Assembly: GCA_041390865.1 (NCBI GenBank)
Contig: JAWKPC010000004.1
Location: forward strand, 124,001 to 188,000
From: JAUIIK01 sp041390865
GTDB lineage: Bacteria > Chloroflexota > Chloroflexia > Thermomicrobiales > CFX8
Length of the DNA: 64,000 nt
Direction of reading: 5' to 3'
In this document: piece after piece, positions 9,717 through 17,298 of the stretch
Numbering within the stretch: the first letter of the stretch is position 1
Layout of the letters: every line of letters begins with the position of its first letter
Notes under the pieces: model-generated
Database searches by the model: none
Seen by the model: the letters and a program-made list of their open reading frames with translations, nothing else
Told to the model about the DNA's origin: nothing
Program-made: the position numbers and the translations under genes

Positions 9717-10640
9717 CTAGACCGACCGGCGCGACCATGCGAGGGCACTGCCTCCGGCGATCAGGAGCAACAGCGCGCCACCGCCGATGACCCACATCAG
9801 CGTGTCACTGCTGTCACCCGCAGTCCCGCCGGCGCCGGTATTCGGCATCGTGGGAACATCGCCGCCACCCGTGCCGGCAGGCGTCGACGTCGGGGCCGGA
9901 GCCGCTTCCGTCGGCGTCGGCTCAGCAGCAGCGGTCTGCTCGAAGGTCTGGTCAACAAATGGAACGACCGTCAGCGTGCCGTCTCCCAGCTGCCCCATGG
10001 CATAGGCTGAGTAAACGGTTCCTGCTTCGAGAGCCAGACCCGGCACTTCGAGCGCAACGTCTTCAGTGCCCGTCGGGCGCACTGCGAGATCGTATGTTCC
10101 CGCGTCAACAGGCAGGTAGTCGCTCGCAGCCTGGAATTCGAGATTCTCGAAGAGTACCGGGCCGTCGGCGACGGCAACATCAACCGCCGGTGCGTCAGGG
10201 GACGCGTGGACAACCTTGATGTGAGCCATATCCATCGCAGGTTCGGTGATGTCGTCCACGACGATGAGCGGAGCAATGTTCTCGAGCGTGCCCACCGCGA
10301 CGACCGAGTACCAGGTTCCGGCTTCGATCGTTGCCGTGGCATCGATAACGGCATCTTCAGCTGCGCCGCCGGCCGGAACGACCTGGAACTGGTAGTCGCC
10401 TGCGGACAACTCCAGATAGTCGGTGCCGCTCATGAACTCGAGTCCCTCGACAGCCCGTTCACCGTTCACCAGTACATCGACCGCCGGTGCATCGGGGGAC
10501 GCGTGGATAACTCGCACACGTGCCGATGAATCCTCCTGCGCTGCAGCCCCGCCGATCAGGGTAATACCGAGCGCGCTTACCAGAGCCAGGACGGTCAGCA
10601 GCCGAAACCGCGTGAACCGCCCTTTCATCAAACTGGACAT
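9717..10640 (-). CDS. DUF4397-domain surface protein with MPNTG sorting signal
   Basis: Paralogue of the 8334-9359 protein, 307 residues. It shows a signal peptide (LLTVLALVSALGITLIGG, then AAAQ), two DUF4397 repeats (VRVIHASPDAPAVDV and IKVVHASPDAPAVDV), a shorter Pro/Thr/Ala spacer than its sister, the sorting motif MPNTG followed by AGG, a hydrophobic helix (MWVIGGGALLLLIAGG) and a basic SRRSV tail. Predicted to be attached by the sortase at 7419-8318. It has its own promoter and a strong terminator, so its expression can differ from the sister gene. The function of DUF4397 is not established; an adhesive or structural surface role is inference. Confidence 0.88.
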   Translation of the reverse strand: MSSLMKGRFTRFRLLTVLALVSALGITLIGGAAAQEDSSARVRVIHASPDAPAVDVLVNGERAVEGLEFMSGTDYLELSAGDYQFQVVPAGGAAEDAVIDATATIEAGTWYSVVAVGTLENIAPLIVVDDITEPAMDMAHIKVVHASPDAPAVDVAVADGPVLFENLEFQAASDYLPVDAGTYDLAVRPTGTEDVALEVPGLALEAGTVYSAYAMGQLGDGTLTVVPFVDQTFEQTAAAEPTPTEAAPAPTSTPAGTGGGDVPTMPNTGAGGTAGDSSDTLMWVIGGGALLLLIAGGSALAWSRRSV

Positions 10641-10753
10641 GCCTGTTTCCTCTCAACGGCTTGTCAAAGATCATCTTGCTCACGGCTGCCGGGTCAGTGC
10701 CTTCGTTCGTTTCCTCTTGCATTCACCGGTACCACTCCGAGCACATGGATATA

Positions 10754-10782
10754 AATCTATAGTTTAACTTTATGTTTGTCAA
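10754..10782 (-). promoter_or_regulatory. Promoter of the second DUF4397 gene
   Basis: On the minus strand: -35 TTGACA, 17-bp spacer, -10 TAGATT (an overlapping TATAGA at 15 bp is an alternative), about 115 bp before the start at 10640. The spacer has ATAAAG and AACT in the same places as the promoter at 9481-9510. Confidence 0.6.
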
Positions 10783-10831
10783 TAGCATTCGCGACATCAT
10801 CCCCTGCGAGGTGATCCAGCCGCACCATGAA

Positions 10832-10880
10832 TTGACAGATCCGGCCCAAAAGATTAACGTATCCATGATGATTAATGTAT
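10832..10880 (+). promoter_or_regulatory. Promoter and putative ArsR operator of the arsenic operon
   Basis: -35 TTGACA (10832-10837), 17-bp spacer, -10 TAACGT (10855-10860). Overlapping the -10 is a direct repeat ATTAAYGTAT at 10853-10862 and 10871-10880, an 18-bp period, which is a plausible ArsR binding site for autoregulation. The arsR start is at 10898. Confidence 0.5.
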
Positions 10881-10897
10881 TTCACCGGGGGTTTGTG

Positions 10898-11242
10898 ATG
10901 ACGACGATCGCATCCGAAGCTATCGAAGCGTTCACCGCGCTGGCGGACCCGACGCGCAGCCGCATCATCGAGCTGCTGGCCATTCAGGACCGTTGTGTCT
11001 GTCACCTGATAGACGACCTCGAACTGGGCCAGAGCATCATCTCCCACCACGTCGGCATCCTCCGCAGATCCGGGCTCATCACGAGCTATCCGCACCCGCG
11101 CGACCGGCGCTGGATGTACTACCGGTTGGACCGCTCGCGGATCGCGCAACTCGGCGACTCGCTCCTGAGCTTGTCGAGCCCTGACGGCTACAATCCGGAC
11201 CGGCTCCCCTGCCCGATAGATCTCGTGGATGACAGCGAGTGA
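10898..11242 (+). CDS. arsR: ArsR-family metalloid-responsive repressor
   Basis: Winged-helix ArsR/SmtB repressor that leaves DNA when As(III)/Sb(III) binds its cysteines. The 114 residues include LADPTRSRIIELL, the thiol motif CVC in DRCVCHLIDDL (the family's alpha-3 metal site), and the recognition helix QSIISHHVGILRRSGLI. The ATG at 10898 is chosen because it starts the conserved domain and follows GGGGG; the frame is open further upstream but without family signal. The stop overlaps the next start (GTGA), so the aquaporin gene is translationally coupled. The downstream aquaporin and arsC support an arsenic role. Confidence 0.9.
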   Translation: MTTIASEAIEAFTALADPTRSRIIELLAIQDRCVCHLIDDLELGQSIISHHVGILRRSGLITSYPHPRDRRWMYYRLDRSRIAQLGDSLLSLSSPDGYNPDRLPCPIDLVDDSE

Positions 11243-11916
11243 TCAACGCAACACTGCTGCGCCGGGCGCTGGCAGAGGCGGTCGGCGCGTTTGGCCTCGT
11301 CTTCGCCGGGACTGGCGCGATCATGATCGACGCCGAATCCGGCGGGATGATCGGCCACCTCGGCATCGGCCTGACCTTCGGCCTGATCATCATGGTGATG
11401 ATCTACGCGACCGGGCACATATCCGGCGCCCACTTCAACCCGGCCGTCACGATCGCCTTCGCCGCCGCGCGCCACTTCCCTCTGTCGAACGTTCCCGTCT
11501 ACATCCTCGCCCAGCTGGCCGGTGCTGTCGCGGCATCAGCGCTTCTTCGGGCCATGTTCGGCGGGATCGCGGATCTCGGGGCGACTTTTCCGGCCGGTAG
11601 CGACAGCCAGTCGTTCATCCTCGAAACCGTCCTCACCTTCTTTCTGATGTTCGTGATCATCGCCGTCGCGACCGACGTCCGGGCGGTCGGTCAGGCGGCG
11701 GCTATCGCGATTGGAGGAACGGTCGGCCTGGAGGCGATCTTCGCCGGCCCGATCTCCGGCGCTTCGATGAACCCGGCCCGCTCGCTTGCGCCGGCGCTCC
11801 TCTCCGGCACCTGGGAGAGCCAGTGGCTCTATATCGCCGCACCGGTGCTCGGAGCACTGGCCGGCGCGTTCGTTTACGTCGTCATTCGAGCCGTACCGCA
11901 GGAGGAAACAGCGTGA
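11239..11916 (+). CDS. MIP-family aquaglyceroporin, likely arsenite channel (AqpS-like)
   Basis: Six-TM major intrinsic protein of 225 residues with both pore motifs: NPA at about 67-69 (GAHFNPAVT) and NPAR at about 178 (ASMNPARSL). It starts at a GTG overlapping the arsR stop by 4 bp, and its own stop overlaps the arsC start by 4 bp. In Sinorhizobium meliloti an aquaglyceroporin (AqpS) replaces the ArsB/Acr3 pump in an ars operon and lets As(III) made by ArsC leave by diffusion. The same layout here suggests the same job. Without the context it could be called a glycerol facilitator. Confidence 0.88.
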   Translation: MINATLLRRALAEAVGAFGLVFAGTGAIMIDAESGGMIGHLGIGLTFGLIIMVMIYATGHISGAHFNPAVTIAFAAARHFPLSNVPVYILAQLAGAVAASALLRAMFGGIADLGATFPAGSDSQSFILETVLTFFLMFVIIAVATDVRAVGQAAAIAIGGTVGLEAIFAGPISGASMNPARSLAPALLSGTWESQWLYIAAPVLGALAGAFVYVVIRAVPQEETA

Positions 11917-12344
11917 CAGAAGACAAGAAGATCCGGGTGCTCTTTCTCTGCACCCACAATTCGGCTCGCTCCCAGATGGCCGAAGCGCTGCTGCGCCACC
12001 ACGGCGGCGGCGATGTCGAGGTCCATTCCGCCGGCAGCGAACCAGGCCAGGTGCACCCGCTCGCCGTCCGGGCGATGGCCGAGAGCGGCGTCAATATCTC
12101 GGGAGCGGAATCGAAGCATCTCGACCAGTTCATTGGCCAGAACTTCGACTACGTCATCACCGTTTGCGACCGCGCCAACGAAACCTGCCCGGTCTTTCCC
12201 GGCGACCCGAAGCGTATCCACTGGTCCTTCGACGATCCGTCGGCCGCAGCCGGCCTGGAAGAAGAACGGTTCCAGGCATTCCGGGACGTCCGCAACCTCC
12301 TCAACATGCGTTTGCAGAACTGGCTGCTGGCAGTGAACCGGTAG
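11913..12344 (+). CDS. arsC: Arsenate reductase, thioredoxin-coupled (LMW-PTPase fold)
   Basis: Reduces arsenate to arsenite in the cytoplasm. The 143 residues show the P-loop LCTHNSARSQ with nucleophile Cys13, and a second cysteine pair Cys85/Cys92 in VITVCDRANETCP. The seven-residue spacing matches the redox relay of the Staphylococcus/Bacillus type, which uses thioredoxin. The HWSFDDPS segment is also conserved. The GTG start at 11913 has a strong AGGAGG upstream and overlaps the aquaporin stop. A heptad-rich TGTAGG tract follows the stop. Confidence 0.95.
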   Translation: MTEDKKIRVLFLCTHNSARSQMAEALLRHHGGGDVEVHSAGSEPGQVHPLAVRAMAESGVNISGAESKHLDQFIGQNFDYVITVCDRANETCPVFPGDPKRIHWSFDDPSAAAGLEEERFQAFRDVRNLLNMRLQNWLLAVNR

Positions 12345-12351
12345 TTAGGGA

Positions 12352-12385
12352 GTTTGTAGGTTGTAGTGGGTAGGTTGTAGGTAGG
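12352..12385. repeat. TGTAGG/TTGTAG short-repeat tract
   Basis: Irregular tandem of TTGTAG/TGTAGG units 8 bp after the arsC stop. Similar tracts sit right after two other stop codons (14043-14073 and 24158-24180). Confidence 0.7.
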
Positions 12386-12540
12386 CACCGGAATTTGCCG
12401 CCGTCCACTATCGGTCCGTGCTTCGCGCCCAAAGGGATGGGGACCATCCTCGACATCCCGAAACCGGCTATGATGCTCTCCCGTAGCCGCAGGACGCGGT
12501 CTCACAAACTAATGACGAATCTGGGGAGAGGTCTACAGAC

Positions 12541-14043
12541 ATGAGCAGTATCGTGCCCGGCAGCCACCTGAGGGTGGCGATTCCGTTTGATGCCGAGAGC
12601 TTTAATGAGATCTGGCGCAACTACACCGGCGCTGGAGGCTACTTCGTCGCGAACAACATCTACAGCCGGCTCGTGGTCCAGGACGTGTTCGGCAACAAGG
12701 GCGTCGGGCCGGATCTGGCCGAGCGCTGGGACGTCAGCGACGACGGGATCACCTATACGATCCATCTCAATCCGTCCGCGAAGTGGGAAGATGGCGTGCC
12801 GCTGACCGCCGAAGACGTCGCCTACACCTACCGAACCGTGCTCGACAACGCATACCACGGCCTGACCTGGATCCAGGACATCGACGAGATCCGGGCGCTC
12901 GACGATCACACGCTGGAGATCAAGCTGAAGCAGCCCAACGCCGGCTTCCTCGGCCTGCTCGGCTCCTTCGTCTTCTCCCACATCATTGCCAAGCATCTCT
13001 ATGAAGGCACTGACTGGGAGACGAACCCGCACAACTGGGAGCCGATCGGCAGCGGCCCGTTCAAATTCGATAAGTGGATCAAAGGCGACCGCATCGAGCT
13101 GGTTGGCAACCCGGACTACTGGGGCGAGGGACCCTACCTCGAGCGATTGACCTACTACGTCATGTCGAAGGAGGATGCTGAGAAGGGGATCGAAAACGGC
13201 GACATCCATTTCTCGATCTACGGCATCCCGGCCGCCGATATCGACCAGTGGAGGGCCAAGCCCGGCGTCGACGTCCTCGCCGAATCCGGCAACTCGATCG
13301 GTTTCATGGCCTTCAACTGGACCCAAGATCGCTTCCAGGACCGGCGCGTCCGCGAGGCATTCGCCCGAGCCGTCAACCGCCCGGCTATCGCCGAGGCGAT
13401 CTACCCGCCGCTGAAAACGCCCCAGCACTATTACCTCGAGAAGATCGACTGGGCATTCAACCCGGACGCGAAGGCCCCCGACTACGATCTCGACACGGCC
13501 GCCGAGCTCCTGGACGACGCAGGCTACACGGCTGACGAGAACGGCAAACGGATGAGCTTGCGGATCGCCGCCCGGGCGCTCTACCCGCACTACACCATCG
13601 CCGCCGAAACGATCGCGAAGGAACTGGCCAAACTCGGCATTGAGGCAACGGTCGAGACGCTGACGCCTGTCGAGTGGGTCGAGCAGGTCCAGAAGGCCGG
13701 CGACTTCGACCTTGCGATGGAAGCCGGCGACATCGGCCCCGACCCCGACCAGCTCTCCAGCTTCCTCGCCTCGGACGGGCCGCGCAACATCATGCGTTAC
13801 AAGAACGACGTCGTCGACGAGTGCCTGAAGGCGGGTAAATCCGTCTTCGACACCGAAGAGCGCGGCAAGCACTACAAGCGTCTGCAATCCGCCCTGGCGG
13901 CCGACATCGCCCGAGTCCCGCTGATCCAGTACGGCGAATACCTGCCCTACCGTACCGAGTTCACCGGCTGGTCCTGGTCCGACGGCGTCCGCGGCACCGT
14001 CCCCTTCTGGTATGCCGGGAAGATCCGGCCTTCGGGCAAGTAA
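12541..14043 (+). CDS. ABC-type peptide/oligopeptide substrate-binding protein (SBP_bac_5) without signal peptide
   Basis: Solute-binding protein of the DppA/OppA family, 500 residues. Family signatures are clear: LAERWDVSDDGITYTIHL, WEDGVPLTAEDVAYTYR, PIGSGPFKFDKWIKGD and DRRVREAFARAVNR. It is complete at the C-terminus, but the N-terminus starts MSSIVPGSHLRVAIPFD, directly at the mature domain, with no signal peptide or lipobox. The start is supported by GGGGAGAGG upstream, and the in-frame codons before it give no hydrophobic leader. No permease or ATPase gene is adjacent. It may be cytoplasmic, exported another way, or a lone sensor. Confidence 0.85.
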   Translation: MSSIVPGSHLRVAIPFDAESFNEIWRNYTGAGGYFVANNIYSRLVVQDVFGNKGVGPDLAERWDVSDDGITYTIHLNPSAKWEDGVPLTAEDVAYTYRTVLDNAYHGLTWIQDIDEIRALDDHTLEIKLKQPNAGFLGLLGSFVFSHIIAKHLYEGTDWETNPHNWEPIGSGPFKFDKWIKGDRIELVGNPDYWGEGPYLERLTYYVMSKEDAEKGIENGDIHFSIYGIPAADIDQWRAKPGVDVLAESGNSIGFMAFNWTQDRFQDRRVREAFARAVNRPAIAEAIYPPLKTPQHYYLEKIDWAFNPDAKAPDYDLDTAAELLDDAGYTADENGKRMSLRIAARALYPHYTIAAETIAKELAKLGIEATVETLTPVEWVEQVQKAGDFDLAMEAGDIGPDPDQLSSFLASDGPRNIMRYKNDVVDECLKAGKSVFDTEERGKHYKRLQSALAADIARVPLIQYGEYLPYRTEFTGWSWSDGVRGTVPFWYAGKIRPSGK

Positions 14044-14073
14044 GTTTGTAGGCTGTAGTAGGTAGTTTGTAGG
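14043..14073. repeat. TGTAGG/TTGTAG short-repeat tract
   Basis: Starts on the stop codon of the substrate-binding protein gene. Units of TTTGTAGG and TGTAGTAGG. It is followed within 20 bp by the CCCTCTCCC palindrome at 14092-14137. Confidence 0.7.
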
Positions 14074-14091
14074 CGATCCGGTGATGACTTG

Positions 14092-14137
14092 CTCCCCTCT
14101 CCCCGTGAAGCAGTGGGAGAGGGGCTGGGGGTGAGGG
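14092..14137. repeat. CCCCTCTCCCC/GGGAGAGGGG intergenic palindrome
   Basis: Inverted repeat with arms CCCCTCTCCCC... and ...GGGAGAGGGGC, ending GGGGGTGAGGG. This is one of five copies in the window. It reaches to 4 bp before the TTG start of the DUF309 gene, so its GAGGG may serve as that gene's ribosome binding site. Confidence 0.8.
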
Positions 14138-14140
14138 AAA

Positions 14141-14578
14141 TTGTCCGGCCAGGCATGGCAACGCGTAATCGACTCCGGCGTCCTCGACGAGCCGCCTGCC
14201 GCGTGCGTCGAGCAGCCTCCGGAAGGGCTGCTCGATGGCATCCGGCTGTTCAACGCGGGCGAGTACTACGAGTGCCATGAGTCGCTGGAGACGATCTGGC
14301 TCGATGAACGGGGACCGATCCGCTACCTCTATCAGGGCATCCTCCAGATCGGCGTCGGATTCCACCACCTGGGCAATGAGAACTTCCGTGGAGCCCGACT
14401 GCTACTCGAGAACGGCATCGCCAAGATCGACTGCTTCCAGCCCACCTGCATGACGGTCGACACCGTCCGGCTGCGGGACGAATCGCAAGCCTGCCTGGTT
14501 CACCTGCTCGAACTCGGCGCGGACTGCATCGACGAGTTCAACTGGGGAATGGTCCCGCAGGTCCATCTTGTGGGATGA
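14141..14578 (+). CDS. DUF309 domain protein
   Basis: 145-residue protein with the DUF309 core: LFNAGEYYECHESLETIW, then GPIRYLYQGILQIGVGFHHLGNENFRGA. This alpha-helical domain with conserved E/H residues is of unknown biochemical role. The TTG start at 14141 is chosen because GAGGG lies 4 bp upstream, within a dispersed palindrome. A later start would also leave the DUF309 core intact. Convergent with the SDR gene, with an inverted-repeat element between them. Confidence 0.8.
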   Translation: MSGQAWQRVIDSGVLDEPPAACVEQPPEGLLDGIRLFNAGEYYECHESLETIWLDERGPIRYLYQGILQIGVGFHHLGNENFRGARLLLENGIAKIDCFQPTCMTVDTVRLRDESQACLVHLLELGADCIDEFNWGMVPQVHLVG

Positions 14579-14608
14579 ACGAAACTGGACTCGCAGGCTA
14601 GTGCCTCT

Positions 14609-14702
14609 GTAGTGCCGCTGGCGCGTCTTTCTCGTGTTACCAACCGATCCCTTGAAAAGCGACCGGTCCCCAATACAAGACGCGCCAGCGGCGCGTCTCT
14701 AC
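14609..14702. repeat. Inverted-repeat element, GACGCGCC family (copy 1)
   Basis: Left arm 14609-14629 (GTAGTGCCGCTGGCGCGTCTT) pairs with right arm 14677-14702 (AAGACGCGCCAGCGG then CGCGTCTCTAC), apart from a short gap. It lies between two convergent genes. A close relative is at 33283-33381. Confidence 0.75.
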
Positions 14703-14733
14703 GGTGTCCAACGGTATCCGTATGCCGTTCGCG

Positions 14734-15630
14734 CTAGAACACACCCCGGTTCTTCCGGGATAGGCGCTGCTGGTTGCGATCCTCGGCGGCCATGATGTCG
14801 ATTGCGGAGAGCAATTCGTCGCCATGGAGTCGGATCGCGAGTTCCCGCTGCTCCTGGATCAGCGGGGCTGCGCCGGCTCCATCATGCTGGCCGCCGTCGA
14901 CGAGGAAGTAGGAGCCGGTCACGTGCGACGCCTCGTCGCTTGCGAGGAAGACGGCCATTGATCCGACATCCTCTGGACGGCCGATCCGGCCGAGCGGCAT
15001 CGCCCGGTTGAACTGCTCCCGCACCTCGCCTTCCCCGGTAATGTCGGAGATCAGGGGCGTCTCGACCCAGCCGGGACCGATGCTGTTGACCGTGATGCCG
15101 AATGCCGCGAGGTCGAAGGCCCAGCAGCGGGTCGCGTGGCGGACGGCTGCCTTGGTCGCCTGGTAATTCGACCATCGAGCGCCGGCGACCTCGGCCGCCA
15201 GCGACGAGATCGTGATCACCCGCCCGCCGTTGCCGAGCCGGACCATTTCCCGGCCACAGGCCTGGACGGTGTAGAAGACGCCGGTCAGGTTGACGTCGAG
15301 CCCGTCCTGCCAGTCTTGAGCGGTCAGCGTCAGGACGGATGCCAATCGCAGGATTCCCGCGTTCGCGACGCAGATATCGAGCCTCCCGAACTCGCGGACC
15401 GCCGCGTCAGCTAGCGCCTGGACCGACTCCTGCTCGCGGACGTCAGCACGTCGGGCGAGGGCCTTGCGTCCGAGATCCCGGACCATCCCCGCCGTCTCCT
15501 CGGCGCGGTCCGTCAGCAGATCGGATACGACAATACCGGCGCCGGCTCGGGCTAGCGAAAGGGCGATGCCCCGCCCGATACCACTGCCCGCCCCGGTGAT
15601 GACGGCAACTTTCCCGGTTAGCTCGAACAC
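14734..15630 (-). CDS. SDR-family NAD(P)-dependent oxidoreductase
   Basis: Classical short-chain dehydrogenase of 298 residues. Cofactor motif TGAGSGIGRG, NAG motif in VANAGILRL, catalytic Ser in ITISSLAAE and YxxxK as NYQATKAAV are all present, followed by PGWVETPL and the C-terminal SYFLVDGGQ. An extra 40 residues (from AAPLIQEQRELAIRL) extend beyond the usual end. The GTG start at 15630 is chosen for the GGAGG 5 bp upstream and because the Rossmann fold begins there; the frame is open to 15696. The substrate is not predictable. Confidence 0.9.
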   Translation of the reverse strand: MFELTGKVAVITGAGSGIGRGIALSLARAGAGIVVSDLLTDRAEETAGMVRDLGRKALARRADVREQESVQALADAAVREFGRLDICVANAGILRLASVLTLTAQDWQDGLDVNLTGVFYTVQACGREMVRLGNGGRVITISSLAAEVAGARWSNYQATKAAVRHATRCWAFDLAAFGITVNSIGPGWVETPLISDITGEGEVREQFNRAMPLGRIGRPEDVGSMAVFLASDEASHVTGSYFLVDGGQHDGAGAAPLIQEQRELAIRLHGDELLSAIDIMAAEDRNQQRLSRKNRGVF

Positions 15631-15995
15631 GGCATCCTCCGCTTCATTTCGATCTGGATGAAATGGATCGTAGCCCCATGCCTTACGTTCAGGCAATCAA
15701 TAGAACAAAGGAGAGCGACTTGGAGCCTTCCTTGGGGTTCAACACCTCGTTGACCGGATCGTCGAATGGCCTCCCGCTGCCCGGAGCAACCCGGGAATGT
15801 CAGAATTGATCGGAGCAGGAGGCGGGAAGCACCTGGAGAACCTGTCAATCTCGACGGGACCGGATCTTCGACGGCCAGGCAACAATGCCCGGGCGGCTGT
15901 CACGTAGTGGTGTGTAGCCACCCGCGCATTGGACCTTGCCGCAGCTGATTCCTTCTCCGAACATACATTCAAGAGTAGGCACACGGAGTAGCTGA
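15631..15995. other. Intergenic region between the SDR gene and queF
   Basis: 365 bp between divergent genes. No credible coding frame, hairpin terminator or recognisable queuosine (preQ1) riboswitch was seen. It presumably holds both promoters. Confidence 0.5.
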
Positions 15996-16367
15996 ATGCC
16001 GAGTCAACCATCGAAAGAACTAGACACGTTTCCGAATCCGAACCCGGACCGGGACTATACGATCGAGATCATCACGCCAGAATTCACCTGCGTCTGCCCG
16101 ATGACCGGGCAGCCGGACTTCGCCGAGATCACCCTGCGCTACATCCCGGATCAGACCTGCGTCGAGCTGAAGTCGCTCAAGCTGTACTTCTGGTCGTACC
16201 GAGACGAGGGAGCCTTCCACGAGGCCGTTACGAACAAGATCCTCGACGACATCGTCGCTGCGACCTCGCCGAGGGAAGCCGAGGTCACCGGCAAGTTCAA
16301 CGTCCGGGGCGGGCTTTACACGACGATCACCGCGACCTACCGGGCGCCGGGGCGTGAAGGCGCGTAG
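15996..16367 (+). CDS. queF: preQ0 reductase (NADPH-dependent 7-cyano-7-deazaguanine reductase)
   Basis: Reduces the nitrile of preQ0 to the amine preQ1 in queuosine tRNA modification. 123 residues is the length of the unimodular (B. subtilis type) enzyme. The nucleophile region FTCVCPMTGQPDFAEI, with catalytic Cys and Asp, and the ELKSLKLYFWSYRDEGAFHE substrate segment are intact. Its 3' end overlaps the EamA gene by 14 bp. No queC, queD or queE is present in the window. Confidence 0.95.
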   Translation: MPSQPSKELDTFPNPNPDRDYTIEIITPEFTCVCPMTGQPDFAEITLRYIPDQTCVELKSLKLYFWSYRDEGAFHEAVTNKILDDIVAATSPREAEVTGKFNVRGGLYTTITATYRAPGREGA

Positions 16368-17298
16368 CATCGAGCTGATCACGTCGCCGGCCGCGATGAT
16401 GCTTGTCGTGGCATTTCTCTGGGGAGCGGGTTTCACGTCGAGCAAAGCGGCGGTGTCAGACGTGCCGCCGCTCGTCACCGGCACGATGCGCTATCTCCTG
16501 ACGTCGCTGGTCCTCGTGCCGCTGTACCTGCGCGGACGGACGTCGCAAGGCGAGCCAGTGATGCCGCCACGGTCGATCCTGTTGCCGATGGCGGCATTGG
16601 CGCTGACTGCCGTCGTCGGCTACAACGTCCTCTACTTCATCGGCCTGACGCTGGCCCCTTCGTCCGACGCCATCCTGCTGATCCCGACGACGAACCCGAT
16701 CTGGACGATGCTCTTCGCGTCGGTGCTCATTGCGGAGCGGCCGCCGAGAAGAATTTTGATGGGGGTCGGCATCGCCGTCTCCGGGATGTCGCTTATACTG
16801 GCCGGCGGCTACCAGGGAGATATCTCCGGCGACCGGCTGCTCGGCAGCGGCCTGTTCATCGTGGCGTCGATCATCTTCGGATTCAGCCACGTCATGACCC
16901 GTATCGTCACCCGGCGGATCAACGCCCTCGAAGCGATGACCGTCTCCGGGGTGGCCGGTGGCCTGGTTCTGGCCGTGGCAGCTCTGGCCGAAGGCGGCTA
17001 CGGGGAGCTTGCCGGCGCGCCGGCGATGTACTGGTTCAACATCGGCGTCGTCGCGTTCGGCACGACGGCATTCGGCTATGTCCTGTTCTATCGCAGCATC
17101 AGCCAGGTCGGTCCCGGTATCGCCAGCTTCTTCATCAATCTCGTTCCCATCTTCGGCCTGGTCCTGTCGGCGCTCTTCCTGTCGGAGATTCCAACCCTGC
17201 TGCAGGTCGCCGGCGCGTCGGTCGTCGTTGCGGCAGTCGTCTGGGCAACTAGACCGCGCCGGAATCGCAAACCGTCGCCAGCCGCGGCCCGGACATGA
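16354..17298 (+). CDS. EamA/DMT-family transporter
   Basis: Ten-TM drug/metabolite-type exporter of 314 residues with two EamA halves (about 15-140 and 160-295). Typical signs are LWGAGFTSSKAA at the start of helix 1, LTLAPSSDAILLIPTTNPIWTML in the first half and QVGPGIASFFINLVPIFGLVLS in the second. The GTG start lies inside the end of queF (14-bp overlap) and its stop shares ATGA with the next gene, so three genes are translationally linked. The context might hint at a 7-deazaguanine link, but the family is broad and the substrate is unknown. Confidence 0.85.
   Translation: MKARSIELITSPAAMMLVVAFLWGAGFTSSKAAVSDVPPLVTGTMRYLLTSLVLVPLYLRGRTSQGEPVMPPRSILLPMAALALTAVVGYNVLYFIGLTLAPSSDAILLIPTTNPIWTMLFASVLIAERPPRRILMGVGIAVSGMSLILAGGYQGDISGDRLLGSGLFIVASIIFGFSHVMTRIVTRRINALEAMTVSGVAGGLVLAVAALAEGGYGELAGAPAMYWFNIGVVAFGTTAFGYVLFYRSISQVGPGIASFFINLVPIFGLVLSALFLSEIPTLLQVAGASVVVAAVVWATRPRRNRKPSPAAART

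Noticed and set aside
12352..12385. CRISPR-like repeats (TTGTAG units).
   Set aside because: Units are 6-8 bp with no spacers; no cas genes are seen in the window.
12502..14253. 583-codon minus-strand frame opposite the substrate-binding protein.
   Set aside because: Antisense shadow without any recognisable domain.
15780..15980. GCGGGTGGCTACAC on the minus strand, resembling a T-box antiterminator line.
   Set aside because: The following bases do not match the T-box consensus, no specifier stem could be drawn, and the gene downstream on that strand is an SDR rather than an amino-acid gene.
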